From NCBI GenBank assembly GCA_963082975.1, contig OY720344.1, forward strand, positions 64,818,546 to 64,882,545: a DNA stretch of 64,000 bases, read 5' to 3'. Origin of the DNA: Labia minor (taxonomy: Eukaryota > Arthropoda > Insecta > Dermaptera > Spongiphoridae). This document shows positions 47,051-59,882 of this stretch, piece after piece (the stretch's first letter is position 1; each line of letters starts with the position of its first letter). The notes beneath the pieces were generated by a model. That model made no database searches, had not been told where the DNA came from, and was given only the letters and a program-made list of their open reading frames with translations. A program made the position numbers and the translations under genes.

Positions 47051-49612
47051 TGTTTTCTTTATTTTATTTAATTTATTTGTACCTCTAAGAATAATTTTCA
47101 GTTAGAGAATTGTTGCAAATCATAAAATTAACTGAGCTATTAATTAAAAAGTGGAAATTTCTAGAATAAAAATTTATAAAATTATAAATAATTATAATAA
47201 AGTATTTTTTAAATAAATATAAAACTAATCTATAAAACCAATATATAAAAATAGATAGTTTAATGTTGTATATATATAAATACTTCAATTTATGAAACTA
47301 AAAGAATTGAATTTTAAATTATTAGTGTAATAAAATGAAAATATTATTTAAATCTAAAAATTTCTAAAAGTTTCTATATTCTTAGAAACCTAAAACACTC
47401 AAAATTAGACATTGATTTATCGATTTGTTTGATTTTAACTAAGTAAAATTATGGAAATATAATAAAATTAACTTATTTCAAATTTTTACCTCTAAATTAT
47501 AAATAAGATATTAATTAATTACTGTTTAAGTTTATTTTCTCTTACTTTTAATAATATACTAATTATAAATTTTCAAAACATCGGAAAGTTATTAACTAAA
47601 ATAATTTAAATACATTAAAAATGGTATTGTCAAAATTCTACTGTTGTTCCACAAATAGCAAGACCCTCTTCGTTATTTCTTTCCTTTTATGAATAATAAA
47701 CATAAATCTTTAATTCCTAAAAATAATCTAAAATTATTTTTTTTTTTTGATGTCCTATAATACATTCCTATATACCTAATTCCATTTGCAGAGTATTAAC
47801 TTTAAAAGTCATTTGGTTATAAATTGAGTTTTGAAAGAAAATAATCTTTGAATGTTAAATTTATGAACTACATAGGTGTAATTTCATTTGGTTTGTAGAA
47901 GTTGCGGTTTAAATTATAAATGACTGAACTGTAATTTTATTTGATAAGTATACATTCTGATAAATTCCATTGTCTTTGGTCAATTAATGACCCACATATT
48001 TGGGTTTCTTTAATGAACAGGGTTATAGACAGACATAGTTAATAAAGATAAATGATAGTTGGATATTAATTGTTATTTTGACTCATGACAAATAATAATT
48101 TCATTTATAGATGGTTGCGGAATAATAATTTATATCAGGAAAATAAAAGTATAAAAGTTAAAATAATTTAGTCTCTTTGATGCTAATTTTACGAAAGAGA
48201 ATAGATAGATTGTTTTCTAATCGTTTCTATGCAGAATATTGTCTACCTACGATTGAGCACTTAGTACATTAAACTAGATTGTTTTACGACAAACTATAAA
48301 GTATATTAAGTAGATGTTTTTCTATTAACTGTGCTTGGATAAAAAAGAGAAAATTTTCTACAGTGAAAATTAAAAATGTCAAAGAAAATCATTTTTATTT
48401 AGTTGAATAATTTTGATGAATATATATGAATTCTCCTTCTCTCATAGTGTTAAATAAATATTGATCTTGTCCCGCTACAAATGAATTTCAATGATTCTAT
48501 CCTAGATAATTTTCCCTTTGTTTTTTGTTTTGAAGAAATCCACCTCATTATTTGTAATCGCTCCTTTTAGTTTCTTTCGACTCAATTGATTTTGCCTTCT
48601 TTTTGCATTCTTTCCCGAAAATCTCCAAGAATTACTTAGTATAGAGAGATGAAAACCCTCCCCTCTACCATTCCACATTCATCCAACGATGACTTCTATC
48701 GATAATCGATTCGCACATTTGTTCGATTCGACTTAATTAAAGACAGTCTTTGATGTCGCGCAAAAGGCCATTACTTAACTTTAAATCCGCCCTCAAATGC
48801 CGAGTTGAATTATCGGGGAATGAGCTAGCTAGACAAACGACGAATCGTTTTATAGAAGGGGCAGCAGCAGAAGCAGCAAGAAAGCCTGCAAGGATTGCAT
48901 CCCTAAAGAGGGAAGGGGAAGGGGGGCCCATCAACTAACTAAAAGATATCAAATTGATTTCGATTTCGGATAGAGAGGAGGAGATGTTTCGAAATTCAAT
49001 TGCGATTTGATAGCAACTTAATTGGAAGAATCTTCTGGAAACTTTCAATTTGAAAAAAAAAATTATCAATTCTATAATTATTATAAGAAAAAATATAAAC
49101 AAAAAAATATATAGTGTTCAATTAAACTACAAAACAACCTAATAATGGTGGGAAATGAGTTTACAGGTCATACTAAAAGTTACTACCGTTGTAAAATACT
49201 TAAAAGATTATTCAAATATAGAGATATAAATAAAGAGATCTATAAAATAATGGCAAGTACACATTTTTATTTGGTTTTGTTTTTATAAATATTTATAACA
49301 GAAACCATATTCATAAATTATTGAGACTTTTATCTTTAGAGAAAGTAAACTACTTTCCTTATGAGAGCTTATAATAGAATTTTATTAAATAAATTATAAT
49401 ATAGAATAAATTTTGATAGAATATTTTTAATTCTAAATAATTCAGATTTGTGGATATCTAGTTTTAATCCAATTCAATGAATTTTTAAATTAATTGTCAT
49501 CTTTATTATATAAACCGATTAGTGTAAGTCAATTAATTTGATTAATATGGTTTTTCAAATAAATTTATTTAACATTACCTCAAAAATAACTAGATTATAC
49601 TAATTCTAATGG
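47051..49612. other. AT-rich stretch; G+C-balanced block at 48,480-49,010
   Basis: In the block a 62-codon plus frame (48,750-48,938) contains CRVELSGNELARQTTN, faintly like an RNase H segment (GNE.A), but nothing else supports it. The rest is A/T-rich with no recognisable feature. Confidence 0.4.
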
Positions 49613-49754
49613 ATGGAATTTGACAATATATATATATATTTATTTAGTTATTTAAACCAAATATTTTAAATTTTTTAATTGATTATATTTTTGGTATTCT
49701 TTTTCACAATGTAAATCAGCCCAATAAATATATATATATATTGTCAAATTCCAT
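49613..49754. mobile_element. MITE with about 32-bp terminal inverted repeats
   Basis: ATGGAATTTGACAATATATA at the left is matched by TATATATTGTCAAATTCCAT at the right; total length 142 bp. No target duplication could be assigned because of the A/T flanks. Confidence 0.6.
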
Positions 49755-49779
49755 TAACATAAAAGATTGAAATCTGCAA

Positions 49780-50975
49780 TATTCAGATTACATTTAGTTT
49801 AAACCTGTTTATACATTTGGTCTTATCCATGATTTGGTCTTGTGTCAATAAAAAAATCTATCGACCTTTTATTTTTTATTGCTCTTATTACGATTTGCAA
49901 ATAATATATTTTTATAATTTATTTTAAGTTTACAGGAATTTATTCTCTTCAACAGTCTTTAAGACAAAGTCCTCAAAACTACAATATAATCTCTTTATAT
50001 AATAAAATTTTATTTTACAAGCATAAGGCAACCTTTTATTATTTCTTTAATTTATAAAAGTTCTGATACTCTGGGCAAAAAACTACTTACTAATACTAAA
50101 TTCTGAGCTACCCCTTGATTTGATTTGTGTTTCTTCTAACTTCAGGTTCATCGCCACTAAGTTAAAAGAACTTGAAGATCCGAAATTAAGCTTACACGAT
50201 TCACTTTACATCTTAGATAGTGTGAAAAAAAAATTGAGAAAACTGCCGGCCCCGCGCTGATTTAGTTCAAACAAAGATTTCCAAAGTGTTGGAGAATAAT
50301 ATGGGTTTAGATTTTATGAGACAATCATGCGATATACTAAGTGATATATCATACTATAAGTGGTTTAAATATTGAGCCAAACTACTTAGTCACAAATAAA
50401 CTGAAAAATAGTGAAATTATGTCTCTGAAATTTGCACCTCTCTCATCTTGTGATGTTGAGAGGTCATTTTCTATTTATAAAAATATTCTGACGATCGGCG
50501 AACAAATTTCACAATTCGAAATCATCCAATGTATTTTGTGTGTAATTTCTTTATAAATAGGGATGATGTAACATCTGAGAGAGAACAGTTATAATAATTA
50601 TGTTTTGTTTATATTTTATTTCATAAAATAATAATAAAGTAAAAATATTATATTTATAAATAAAATCCCTTTTTATTTTACCTTTTCTCAGTATATATGT
50701 TTTATAAAAATTAAAAATTTAAATTTCTTTCCTTTCTTATTAAAATATATTTCTTTTAAAAATTATTTTATATTCGTTAATATAAGTAAAATTTGTTAAT
50801 GTTTAAATACTATTTTGCTACCATAAGCTAATAAAAGAGACTATTTATCCTTAAAAATACAATATTTTTTGGAAAATTTTTGAAAAGTATAGCCTTTTTA
50901 CAGCCTTTTTAACAAAAAACTTGCCTTTTTAACAAAAAACTTGCCTTTTTAAAAAAATTAGCCTTTAATTATGAG
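49780..50975 (+). mobile_element. Second hAT copy (fragment)
   Basis: From AAACCTGTTTATACATTTGG (also at 7,265-7,310, inverted) to repeated GCCTTTTTAACAAAAAACTT at the right. It is collinear with and inverted relative to 5,729-7,330. Terminal repeats are not resolved. Confidence 0.6.
50120..50556 (+). pseudogene. hAT transposase C-terminal region
   Basis: It begins with FIATKLKELEDPKLSLHDS-like sequence (about 50,150-50,210). After stops comes a 71-codon frame (50,341-50,556) with ATG. This contains LKFAPLSSCDVERSFSIYKN, the C-terminal dimerisation motif of hAT transposases (family form APLTS.DVERSFS.YK.IL). It is the most complete hAT C-terminus in the window. No catalytic core is seen upstream. 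Confidence 0.75.
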
Positions 50976-50979
50976 ATTA

Positions 50980-53268
50980 TCGATGTAATGTTTAAAAGAA
51001 AAGAATTAATAAATAAACCCAAGATATAAGACAGTAAATATAATTTAAGTATTATAGGGATACTTTTTATTCTGATTTGAATTTAAAAAAAGAATTCAAT
51101 AATTAAATTTTTCTTAAATTAATTTTAATTTTGTTTATATTTAAAACTAATTGGGTTAATACAATAAGTTAATAAGTTAATAAGTTTTAGATATATAGAT
51201 AAAAGCTCTTCTTAGAGTATTTTTAGTTGAAGGAAATTGAAAATGATTTTCCAATAAATAAGCCAATTGTTTTCCAATTCAATATCTCTTCCTTTCGTAT
51301 CAATATCAATCAGTGTCCTCTGAACCAAAGGCGATTGAATTCCGGTGGTTTAATCAGCCTCTCAATATCCGTCGCATAATTTGCAAACATCTTGTGATAT
51401 TTCAACTAGAACCTTCGCCCCCTCTCTCCCTGGCGACTAATTAGATTACATTCACACCAGTCATCCGCTCATACCCTTGTTACCCCACGCAAATTACCCT
51501 CAAGAGATTATCACACCAAAGAGAGATCTAGTGTGAAGAGTATTTCTATTAAAAATTTATAATTAATTAAATTAATAGTGAATTTTATAGATCAATGTTA
51601 ATAAATATTTAAAAAAAAAATCAAAACCAAATTTATTTAAATTAATTTTATTTAAGATAAAAGTAAAATTAACTTATTTTAATTAATTACCTTTCTATAT
51701 AAGAGCAAATATTAAAAACAAAATTTTTTTTCTTTTTATAATATTGAATCTCTATTGAGTGTAGAATAAGCATCTTAAATTTTAATTTGAATCATCAAAT
51801 GACAATAAACATAATTATAGTACGACTATACTATTTGTTTAAATTGAATAATGTTTTTTTATTAAAGATCGTGTTAAATGAAAATGTGATCCTTTCATCA
51901 GATGCTTTTTTTAATTTTGAGCTCAACTTTTTTAAAATATTTATATATTTGTCTCCAATAATGAATTCCACCTCACTCCAACTTTTCTCTATTCATTGAC
52001 TTGTTATCAGATTCTAAACTCATCTGATCACTACCTAATCCAGGAAAGCTAATACGTTTTTCAAATTGACATTCATTTCCTTTCCCGTTTTTCTTTTTTC
52101 ACTGCCAACATTTCTTTTCTTCTCCCCCCCCTCCCAGTTTTTTTTTCTTTTACAAAAGGCATTAATTTATTTATCTTATCATATTAATGTGTTCGTTTTA
52201 AGTAGATCTCTGTCACGGCTTGGAGCCATTTATAAATCGACCTGATCCTAATTACCAAGTTGCCACCCCAAACACCCCTTCTATCAATATATGTCCCCTG
52301 TCTAATATCCCATTCCTCTTCCTTTCCACGTCATATATCTCTCTTCGTTTTTCTTCCCCCATCTCATTTTCCTTTTTCTATTTTTTTTTCTCTGTCTTTT
52401 TCTTTTTTTGGAGGGGAAGAGGGTGGAATAGTGGAGGAGAAGGAAAGAAGGAATGTATTCGCCAACCTAAGTAGCTAGCTCCTTCTCGTTTTGGTCTTCT
52501 TAGGTGTATCGCTCTCTCATTTTAAAAGCATATAAATATAGAGATGTATATTCTTTAGGACACATGCGAGGAATGCTTTCCAGTTTCGCTTAAGCCCTTG
52601 AGCCCTATAGAGCTGAGACTAGAGTAGCATTTAAATGACGAGAAAACAGAGCAAGAAGTTTGCATTTCCTCCAACAACCCTTTCGATTTCCTCTCTAGCT
52701 GCTTAGTTCGGCGGAAAACCTTTTCTTTGGCTTCCGAGTTGTACCAACTATCTTTGAGTTGGTTCTATTATCAGTGGAATTTCGAAGAAAAACTAAAGAC
52801 AATAGCGTTGGCAAAGAAAATCGAGGATTTTTGTTCATTCACTTTAATTTATAATAAAAAGTATCTTGATAACTTAAAATGGGAAATTTAAAGAAACAAA
52901 AAACAAAAATAATTATTACAAAATAAATAATCAATACTTAGAAAAATAAAAATTAAAATAAAAAATGTCATTAAATATTTTTTAAACAACAATAAAATCC
53001 GTCAAATAATCTATGATTAATTTTAAGCATAATAATTTCATCTAAGTTGCTATAATTTCATATAATTCTTTTTAAAAAAAATTATATATTTTTATTGTTA
53101 AAGAAGGAAAATTTAGTAAAATCTTGAATCAATGTAGTTTCATTTAGAATTTATTATAAAAATGAAACTATTACAAATTAATTTTCAATATTAATAGAAA
53201 CATTAAATTTACTAATAAAAAAAATAATTTTATGGTATTTATTACAAAAATTAAAAAATATTATTAAA
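50980..53268. other. Stretch without a supported gene
   Basis: G+C-balanced blocks lie at about 51,250-51,540 and 52,200-52,830, separated by A/T-rich sequence. The 84- and 72-codon overlapping frames at 52,220-52,478 are Ser/Phe-rich pyrimidine-tract translations and are not supported. No repeat match was found inside the window. Confidence 0.4.
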
Positions 53269-54350
53269 CTAGATGCTCCGAGCGCCTGTACCACCGAGTG
53301 ATACATAGTATTTGTGTGTATTTAAAAGTTTTTCATAAGTAGATAAGACATTTGTTTGTTTTCTTGTAAAATATATTTTAATTTAATCAGTAAATTAATT
53401 ATATATTATTATTGTATACTATCATCTAGTAATATAATAAGCTAGCAGCAAGTTATATAATAATTATTTTTTATTTTAAAATCACAATCTAATAAATTCT
53501 ATACAATACTAAATTCTAATAAATGATAGTTGTATACTGTGTCTCTACAGTTTTCGAAAATTCTTAGCCACAGCATCCACATTTCTCTAAGAGTCCCTAT
53601 CCTGAGCCACAACCAAATCCTACCCTGTCCCATCTCTCCCATGTACCATCCTTCATTGTCCAACCACCGCGTCCTTGGTCTTCCTCCGGATGTTTCTCCC
53701 AACTATATTTTTCGCCGATCTTTCTAGCCTCTCCCATTCCAGCCACGTCCCCTTCCCATCCCAGCCATCTCGATTTTATAACCTTAACTAAATCTGGAGA
53801 TCATGCAATTCCTAAATATTCAAATATAGAAAGAATAAATAAAAAATAATTTAAGTTAAATATGATCTAAATATTTTATTAAATGAATTAAAATGAGAAC
53901 TTTTAGAATAAATTATTTAATTGAAATGATATTTAAATATTAGAATTTGAAATAACAAAATAGATATTATATTAATTCTTTGTTTGGGAATTGCTAGAAT
54001 TATTAATTTTTAATTCATTGTGTAAAATGAATCCGCTTGGACAGAGGCTCTTGAATGAACAACACGGAGCATTATATAAATATTAAAAAATTAATTTCTG
54101 CGATTATTCATTAGATATTAATAAAATATATAGCCTATGTTCAAATAGAGGTATAATATATAAGAATATTGTGATGTAATTTCATAGAAATCGGTTCAGC
54201 CAATTTTGAGTTTATAACATCCTTATTTTCCTAACAGACAGACAGACATGAAAAATTATAAAATCACTTTTGGATTCTAAAGGTCATGAAATGCGAAGAT
54301 ATGCAACAAATTTTAAATTCTGAGGAATGTGCAGACAAAAACTTTTTTTA
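53269..54350 (-). mobile_element. Helitron/LINE chimera, about 1.1 kb
   Basis: The 3' end on the minus strand is CTAG at 53,269-53,272 after a shortened terminus in which both hairpins are largely deleted. The 5' region (54,060-54,350) matches 16,779-17,060 inverted, including TGTCTGCACATTCCTCAG. Middle sequence (53,815-54,060) is shared with 57,010-57,290. The exact 5' base is not resolved. Confidence 0.6.
53499..53805 (-). pseudogene. LINE C-terminal fragment
   Basis: The minus frame reads MGETSGGRPRTRWLDNEGWY, then MGEMGQGRIWLWLRIGTLRE. Upstream on the same strand lies the RLRW-like DWLRWEGDVAGMGE block near 53,730-53,790. It is the longest uninterrupted piece of this tail (about 60 codons). 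It ends near the Helitron 3' module. Confidence 0.65.
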
Positions 54351-54359
54351 CACGCTTTT

Positions 54360-55523
54360 ATTTAGTTTTAACCCGTGTCCAGTCGTCAAATGATTTATTA
54401 TTAATATTTAATTTACATTACAAATTGCACCCTTTTATAAATTCTATTAATATTGAGTTTGTTGTATATCTTCTTATTAGAAATTAAATCATTTTGAATA
54501 AAATTTTAATGTATATTGTAATATATATCAAACTATTAACTAGGAGGAAGAAATCCATTTCATAAAAATCAATCTTAGTGTAGTATAAGTTTTATTATAA
54601 ATTTATATTTATAAAATTAAATTAAAATTAAAATTGTTAATGTCGTTTCTGTAGAACAACAATATTGAAAATATTAATTGCCTTGAGTGCGCCTGAATAG
54701 TAGGCAACCGGAAACCTACCATATTCTAAATACTAGTATATATTAACTTTTTGTTATTAGGTATCTATTTATCAACCAAATTTTATATACTTATAGATTA
54801 AATTTATTTTTAATCTAAAAATATATCATGTTTTTATTAAAAATTTATCAATTTTAACTTAATAAAAATTTAACTAATTAATTAACTTAATATATTAGTT
54901 CAATGATTTTAAATTAGTTAATTTCTATAGTTCTACATCTTTATTATCAATATTTTCTTTAATAATCTTTAAATATATAATTTCCTTAAAAATATATATT
55001 AAACAATGAATTATAAACAAAAGAATTACATTTTCTTCAAATGTTATCTCGATTCATTTGTTCATTTGAGCTTTTTGTATAAATTTGTTCATGAATCTTT
55101 TCCATGTAACTCATGGAAATGAGAGAGGTGGCCCACTCTAAATAGTTCCATTTCGAACTTTTTTAGTTTTTTTTTTAACATATTAGTTTGAATATTGCTT
55201 TTGTTAGTTATAAGTAGGTAATTTTATATAAACAAATGGAAATACATTACTTGAATTTGACCAATTTAGAATTTTTTTTTTTAATTTCCTTATGGTAAAT
55301 ATTTTTACAATAAAATGCTATTATATTCATCCAATACATTTTTTTATACCAATGCTAGATTTTATTTTGAAATATTATTTCCTGCTTTAGGGGTTGTTCT
55401 TTTCATAAACATTTATTCATTTTAAATAGATCTGAAAGGAACTATCATTCGTTTCATAAAAATTAAAAAATACACTTTTTTAAAATTTTTCTTGGCTGAT
55501 TAGGTCTTCATATATATACATAA
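54360..55523. other. AT-rich stretch, no gene
   Basis: Nothing recognised. Confidence 0.5.
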
Positions 55524-57563
55524 CTAGCTGCTCAGAGCTCCTTCGTCGCTCTTCACATCTAGACGGGGGCTCCGCCCCCTGTACCCCCGAGTGGTACATA
55601 GTATTTGGTTGAAAGTAGTAAAAGGTTTTCATCCATTTTGTTTCAAACAATGTATAACATAAAACATTCATTTCTTATTGTGTGATTATTTAAAATATAT
55701 TTTAATTTATTTAGTAAATTAATTATATATATTATTATTGAATATGTTATATCTATCTACTCGAAAGTTCTTGGCAGCTACAACCACATTTCTCCAAGTG
55801 TCCCCGGTGACCTCATCTTTCTTTGGCCAATAAATGCTGGAAAGAATAATCTGAATCTACTCTCATCTCCCAGGGTCATAGACCATGCGTGGCTCAACGG
55901 TACTCGAAAGTTCTTGGCAGCTACAACCACATTTCTCCAAGTGTCCTTATCCTGAGCCTCTGTTCCATCTCTCGTACGTCATTCCCTGATGTACTCATCT
56001 TTCTTTGGCCCATAAATGCTGGGGAGAATCCTATTCTCTGAATCCACTCTCATCTCCAAAGATCATAGACCATGTCTAACACTCATATAATACAACAGAC
56101 AAAATAATTGTTTTATATATTTTAATTTTCATTCCCTTTGATAATAATTTTGAAGAGATAAGCCTCTTTATTGCAGATAACAGGCGTTTTCCGATTGCAA
56201 CTTCGATTTCAATTCTTCTCAAATATTATTATCCTTCGTGATTACATTCAATTTTTCTACATATTCAAATTCTACATTTTGTATGTTAATACTGCTCCTG
56301 TTTGTTTCTAAATATATTTATTTATCATTATTAATTTCAAACCTCATCTCTTTTCCTACCTCGATTAATTTTTCCTCGCTATCTGTAATTGCAATTGCCG
56401 AATCTCCTATTATATTTAAGTCGTCTGAATCACCTAATATTTTACAATTGATTTCCACATCTTACTCTTTCTTTACTACCTTCAAGATAAATTTTAAGAT
56501 CAAAATTTGAAAAAGTTTATCCGGATCTATTGAGTCATGCGTAGGTTTTACTAAAGTCTACAAATAATTAGTGAACAGAGATATTGAATTCGCGGTTTTT
56601 TTAATATCTGTCATAATGAAAATATCTTAATTAATGTTGATCGATTTGGCATGAACCCGCAATGATATCGTCTAATATTTCCTCCGCCTATAGTTTATAA
56701 GTATTGTATATGTTATAATAGAGTATAATATTTCTTGATCATTTCATTTCGATATTTTAATTTCATTGTTTGATTTTTATTGAATATTTTTAATTATAAT
56801 AAAATTAGAGAAAATGCAAAGTTAGAGACTTGAGACAATTTATAAAAATTAATTTATAAAAATTAACGGTATATAAGTATTGATAAAACTAAAGATAAAT
56901 TAACAATATATACATTCATTAATAGTATTAATTTAAATTAATGGATTTATTTGATTTTTTATTATTAAGTTCATTTATTAATTTTTTTAGATCATAGTTA
57001 ATTCCCTCCCTTAAAATAAAAGAAGTACCTATTCAAATATGGAAAGAATAAATACAAAATAATTTAAGTTAAATATGATTTAAATATTTTATTATATTAA
57101 TTAAAATGAGAACTTTTAGAATAAATTATTTAATTGAAATGATATTTGAATATTAGAATTTAAAATAAAAAGTTAAAATTTATAATAATTCTTTGATTGC
57201 TAGTTATATACATTGTGTAAAATGAGTCCGCCAGTCAGTGGGCCACGCCTGGCTCTTGAATGAACAACACGGAGAACTATATATAAACTTTAAATCTCTC
57301 TCTCTCCCGCTCACACACACTCTCACCTCTCTCCTCATCCCCTCCACCTCTCATTTCTTAGTTATTTCAATTTCCACAAATTGTCTAATTTTTAAAATAT
57401 TCACTAATTTACTTTCTATTTTTATTCTTTAATCCTTAAATAATATATTTTCTATTTTATGTTAAAATGTAAATAACTTACATTTTAACATATTAAACTA
57501 TGACAGCAAAAAAGTAAACGAATTACATACATACATACAAACAGTCTCCTTTATATATATAGA
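55524..57563 (-). mobile_element. Helitron, about 2.0 kb, carrying LINE RT sequence
   Basis: On the minus strand the 5' end is TCTATATATATAAAGGAGAC at 57,563 after A. The 3' end is a hairpin with a mismatched stem (GAGCGACGAAGGAGCTC), TGAGCAG and CTAG (55,524-55,527) before T. Inside are sequence shared with 53,815-54,060, the INYDLKK coding remnant, an uninterrupted counterpart of the 14,217-15,683 insertion site (56,799/56,800), and LINE RT. Confidence 0.7.
55755..56700 (-). pseudogene. LINE reverse-transcriptase remnant
   Basis: Minus strand from 56,700: an EEILDDIIAGS-like segment, LFVDFSKTYA then SIDPDKLF one frame over (RT palm). After a deletion comes GDSDDLNIIGDSAIAI (degenerate YADD region), EEKLIEVGKEMRFEINND, FEYVEKLNVITKDNNIFEK, then the C-terminal region. 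The tail is tandemly duplicated (55,760-55,900 and 55,903-56,080). It is the fullest copy of this LINE in the window, but frameshifted and stopped. Confidence 0.7.
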
Positions 57564-57774
57564 TTTGAAAAGTCTGAATATTATTGTTTCATTATATATA
57601 TATAATTTCTTTGCAGATGTCTCAATTATATTTCATAATCATTTTTATCAGATTATGTTTATAGATCAATAATTTTTTTTGTTTTCAAATAACTACTAGG
57701 GAAATATTTAAATTTTTAGGTTATATTTCTCATAAATTAATTTATTAAAGCTTTTGTGGTTATTTTGATAATTA

Positions 57775-57886
57775 TTAAGGGAATTTTTATTAAAAGACCA
57801 CATTGTTTGTATAAAATTATTTATTAAATTAAAATAATTGTACAACGTTTCGACTGCTTATTCTGCAGTCGTTTTCAAGTAACCAT
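57775..57886 (+). repeat. Left arm of a 112-bp inverted repeat
   Basis: From TTAAGGGAATTTTTATTAAA through ACGTTTCGACTGC to GCAGTCGTTTTCAAGTAACC. It is the reverse complement of 60,586-60,697. Confidence 0.8.
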
Positions 57887-57897
57887 CTTTATTATAA

Positions 57898-58015
57898 AGT
57901 ACCGGGACCCCGAGCCTCGGCTCGGTACTTAAGTTAAAAAAAATGATTCATTATTATTGGGTTTGGCTGGTAATATTAATACCTGGGACACCGAGCTGTC
58001 GCTCGACCCTTTAAA
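57898..58015. repeat. CCGAG stem-loop repeat pair
   Basis: CCGAGCCTCGGCTCGG and CACCGAGCTGTCGCTCG with the same spacing and linker as 25,273-25,400; similarity continues through AATGTTGCATCATTGCATCA. Confidence 0.6.
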
Positions 58016-58379
58016 AAATATTAATCTACAATTAATTATTTATTACAATTATTAAATGTTGCATCATTGCATCAATCTGATTAAAATGAATTGAACTGGG
58101 GTCCTCAATAATACAAACAAACAATTTTAGCTAGCATAATAAGATTAATCCAAGTAATATCGTCTATTTCTATTCGACACTATTTTCAGTTATGAAATGA
58201 ACAGTCAGTAGAGAGTAAAAAAATTGTAATTGAAGACCGTTGTTTTTAAAAATAATTAAATTATTTTATAGATTATAAAATAAAAATTATTGTATTAACA
58301 TTAAAAATATTGAAATAAAAAAATAATAGTTTGATTTAATAAACTAAAATATTATAAACATTTTTAATGTGAATTTCTC

Positions 58380-58675
58380 AGGGAGGTAGGGAGCCCAATT
58401 CATTTAACCATCCATGTTGTATAAGGAATCTTAATTTCTTAACACTCCGTTTTTTCAAATTTAAAATAGAGGGAGAGAAAGAGTTTCAATTATATTCGAA
58501 TAGTCTATATATTCTATATATGAGTATTTTTTTTTTCTGAATTTAATACCAAGTTGATTTTCAAAATTTTCTATTCTTTATGCATATGATTGATTACATG
58601 TGTTAAAATTTAAACAAATTCAAATATTCTAATTTATAAATTTATATAAAATTTAATATTATTTTTTCGAGACTA
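58380..58675 (-). repeat. Copy of the 12.8-13.6 kb repeat lacking the pogo/Tigger insertion
   Basis: The reverse complement matches 12,834-12,988 joined directly to 13,498-13,640 (AATTCAGAAAAA... then TATAGAATATATAGACTATTC). A third partial copy of the same block is at 14,485-14,600. Confidence 0.7.
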
Positions 58676-58790
58676 ATGGCAAATACCGGTGGCCCTAGTC
58701 AGAGCAAGAGAAGACTCCTTTTGGTAGCGGCCCAGTCGATGATGTTATATGGATCGGAGATTTGGGCTTTACAACTATATTTTAAGTGAA
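58672..58790 (+). pseudogene. R1-like LINE RT C-terminal fragment
   Basis: Encodes RLMANTGGPSQSKRRLLLVA then AQSMMLYGSEIWAL, the conserved (L)MPN.GGP...RR.LL..V..S..LYG.E.W segment after the RT of R1-type LINEs. About 38 codons remain. It interrupts a repeat that is otherwise shared with 12,632. Confidence 0.65.
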
Positions 58791-58864
58791 AAAATGATTT
58801 CTTGGTTATATAAAAATTAAAATATGATTCTTTATATCTTTATTATACAGAAAAGTAGGCGTGT

Positions 58865-58925
58865 TAATATAAAATATATACCTGGGACACCGAACTATCA
58901 CTCGACCCTTTAACCAATTTATACA
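58865..58925 (+). repeat. ACACCGA stem-loop repeat
   Basis: TACCTGGGACACCGAACTAT then CACTCGACCCTTTAACC; inverted partner of 23,040-23,130. Confidence 0.5.
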
Positions 58926-59414
58926 ATTTATTTTTATATACTTTAAAAATTTTACAATTTTTTAATTATTTATTATAATTGTTAAATGGGATTTCTAAAA
59001 ATGACCCATTAAAAATTTGTTTCCTAAAATGTTTCAAATTAATTAAAATAAATTGTATAAATGTTCATTTATAAAATCTATATATCTGTGAGTTTGTTTT
59101 TCGATTTTTTAAATTTTGATTTTGGATTCGATTAGAGCTTAAAATGTGTAAATGTAAAGTGGTCTTGGTTTTTTTAAAATTCGTTTGGGAACATGGTCAA
59201 ATCGGCAGTCAAAGTTGAAAATTCCCCATATATTATAACTACTGTAATTAGTATTATTATAATGTAAAATTATAAAGAAAAAATGTTTAGACATTATTAT
59301 AGACATTTTCATTCTGTAAATTAAATAATTTTATTTCATTTAAATAAATATCTATTTTTAAATATTTTTTTCTCTCTACATTATTTATCTAATTCTCACA
59401 ATATATTAAGATCA

Positions 59415-59450
59415 TACCGGGACCCCGAGCCTCGGCTCTGTAATTAAGTT
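59415..59450 (+). repeat. CCGAG stem-loop repeat, first half only
   Basis: ACCGGGACCCCGAGCCTCGG as at 57,898, then a poly-A stretch; the second stem-loop is absent. Confidence 0.5.
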
Positions 59451-59514
59451 AAAAAAAAAAAATTCATTATTATTGATAAATATATATCGTAATTTATAAT
59501 TATAAAATATTATT

Positions 59515-59652
59515 AAAATATATATTTTTAATTTTATTTCGAAATTAAATAAAAAATTTTAAAATATTTTAAATATAAAAAAAATATATATTTTTAATTT
59601 TATTTCGAAATTAAATAAAAAATTTTAAAATATTTTAAATATAAAAAAAATA
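59515..59652. repeat. 66-bp tandem duplication
   Basis: Two near-identical units containing TTTTTAATTTTATTTCGAAA and its flanking palindrome; a third, diverged unit lies at 60,063-60,140. Confidence 0.8.
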
Positions 59653-59882
59653 TTAATACAATATTCTTTAAAAAAAGGCGGGAGTCAAATTTCAATATAA
59701 ATGTCATTTGTGATGTCATCAATATATAAATTAATAATAAATAATATTAATAAATATTAAATTTAATAAAAGAACAATGAATAAATAAATATAAAATAGT
59801 AATTTATTAAAATGTAAACAATAGATAAAAAGAAAAAAAATAACAAATTCATTATTTTCATTTTCATTTTTAAATAACGATT

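Noticed and set aside
48737..48938. Overlapping open frames on both strands, one with a GNELA motif
   Set aside because: The GNE-like motif is too short to claim RNase H, and nothing else of a LINE is adjacent.
52220..52478. Overlapping Ser/Phe-rich frames
   Set aside because: Translations of a pyrimidine-rich tract.
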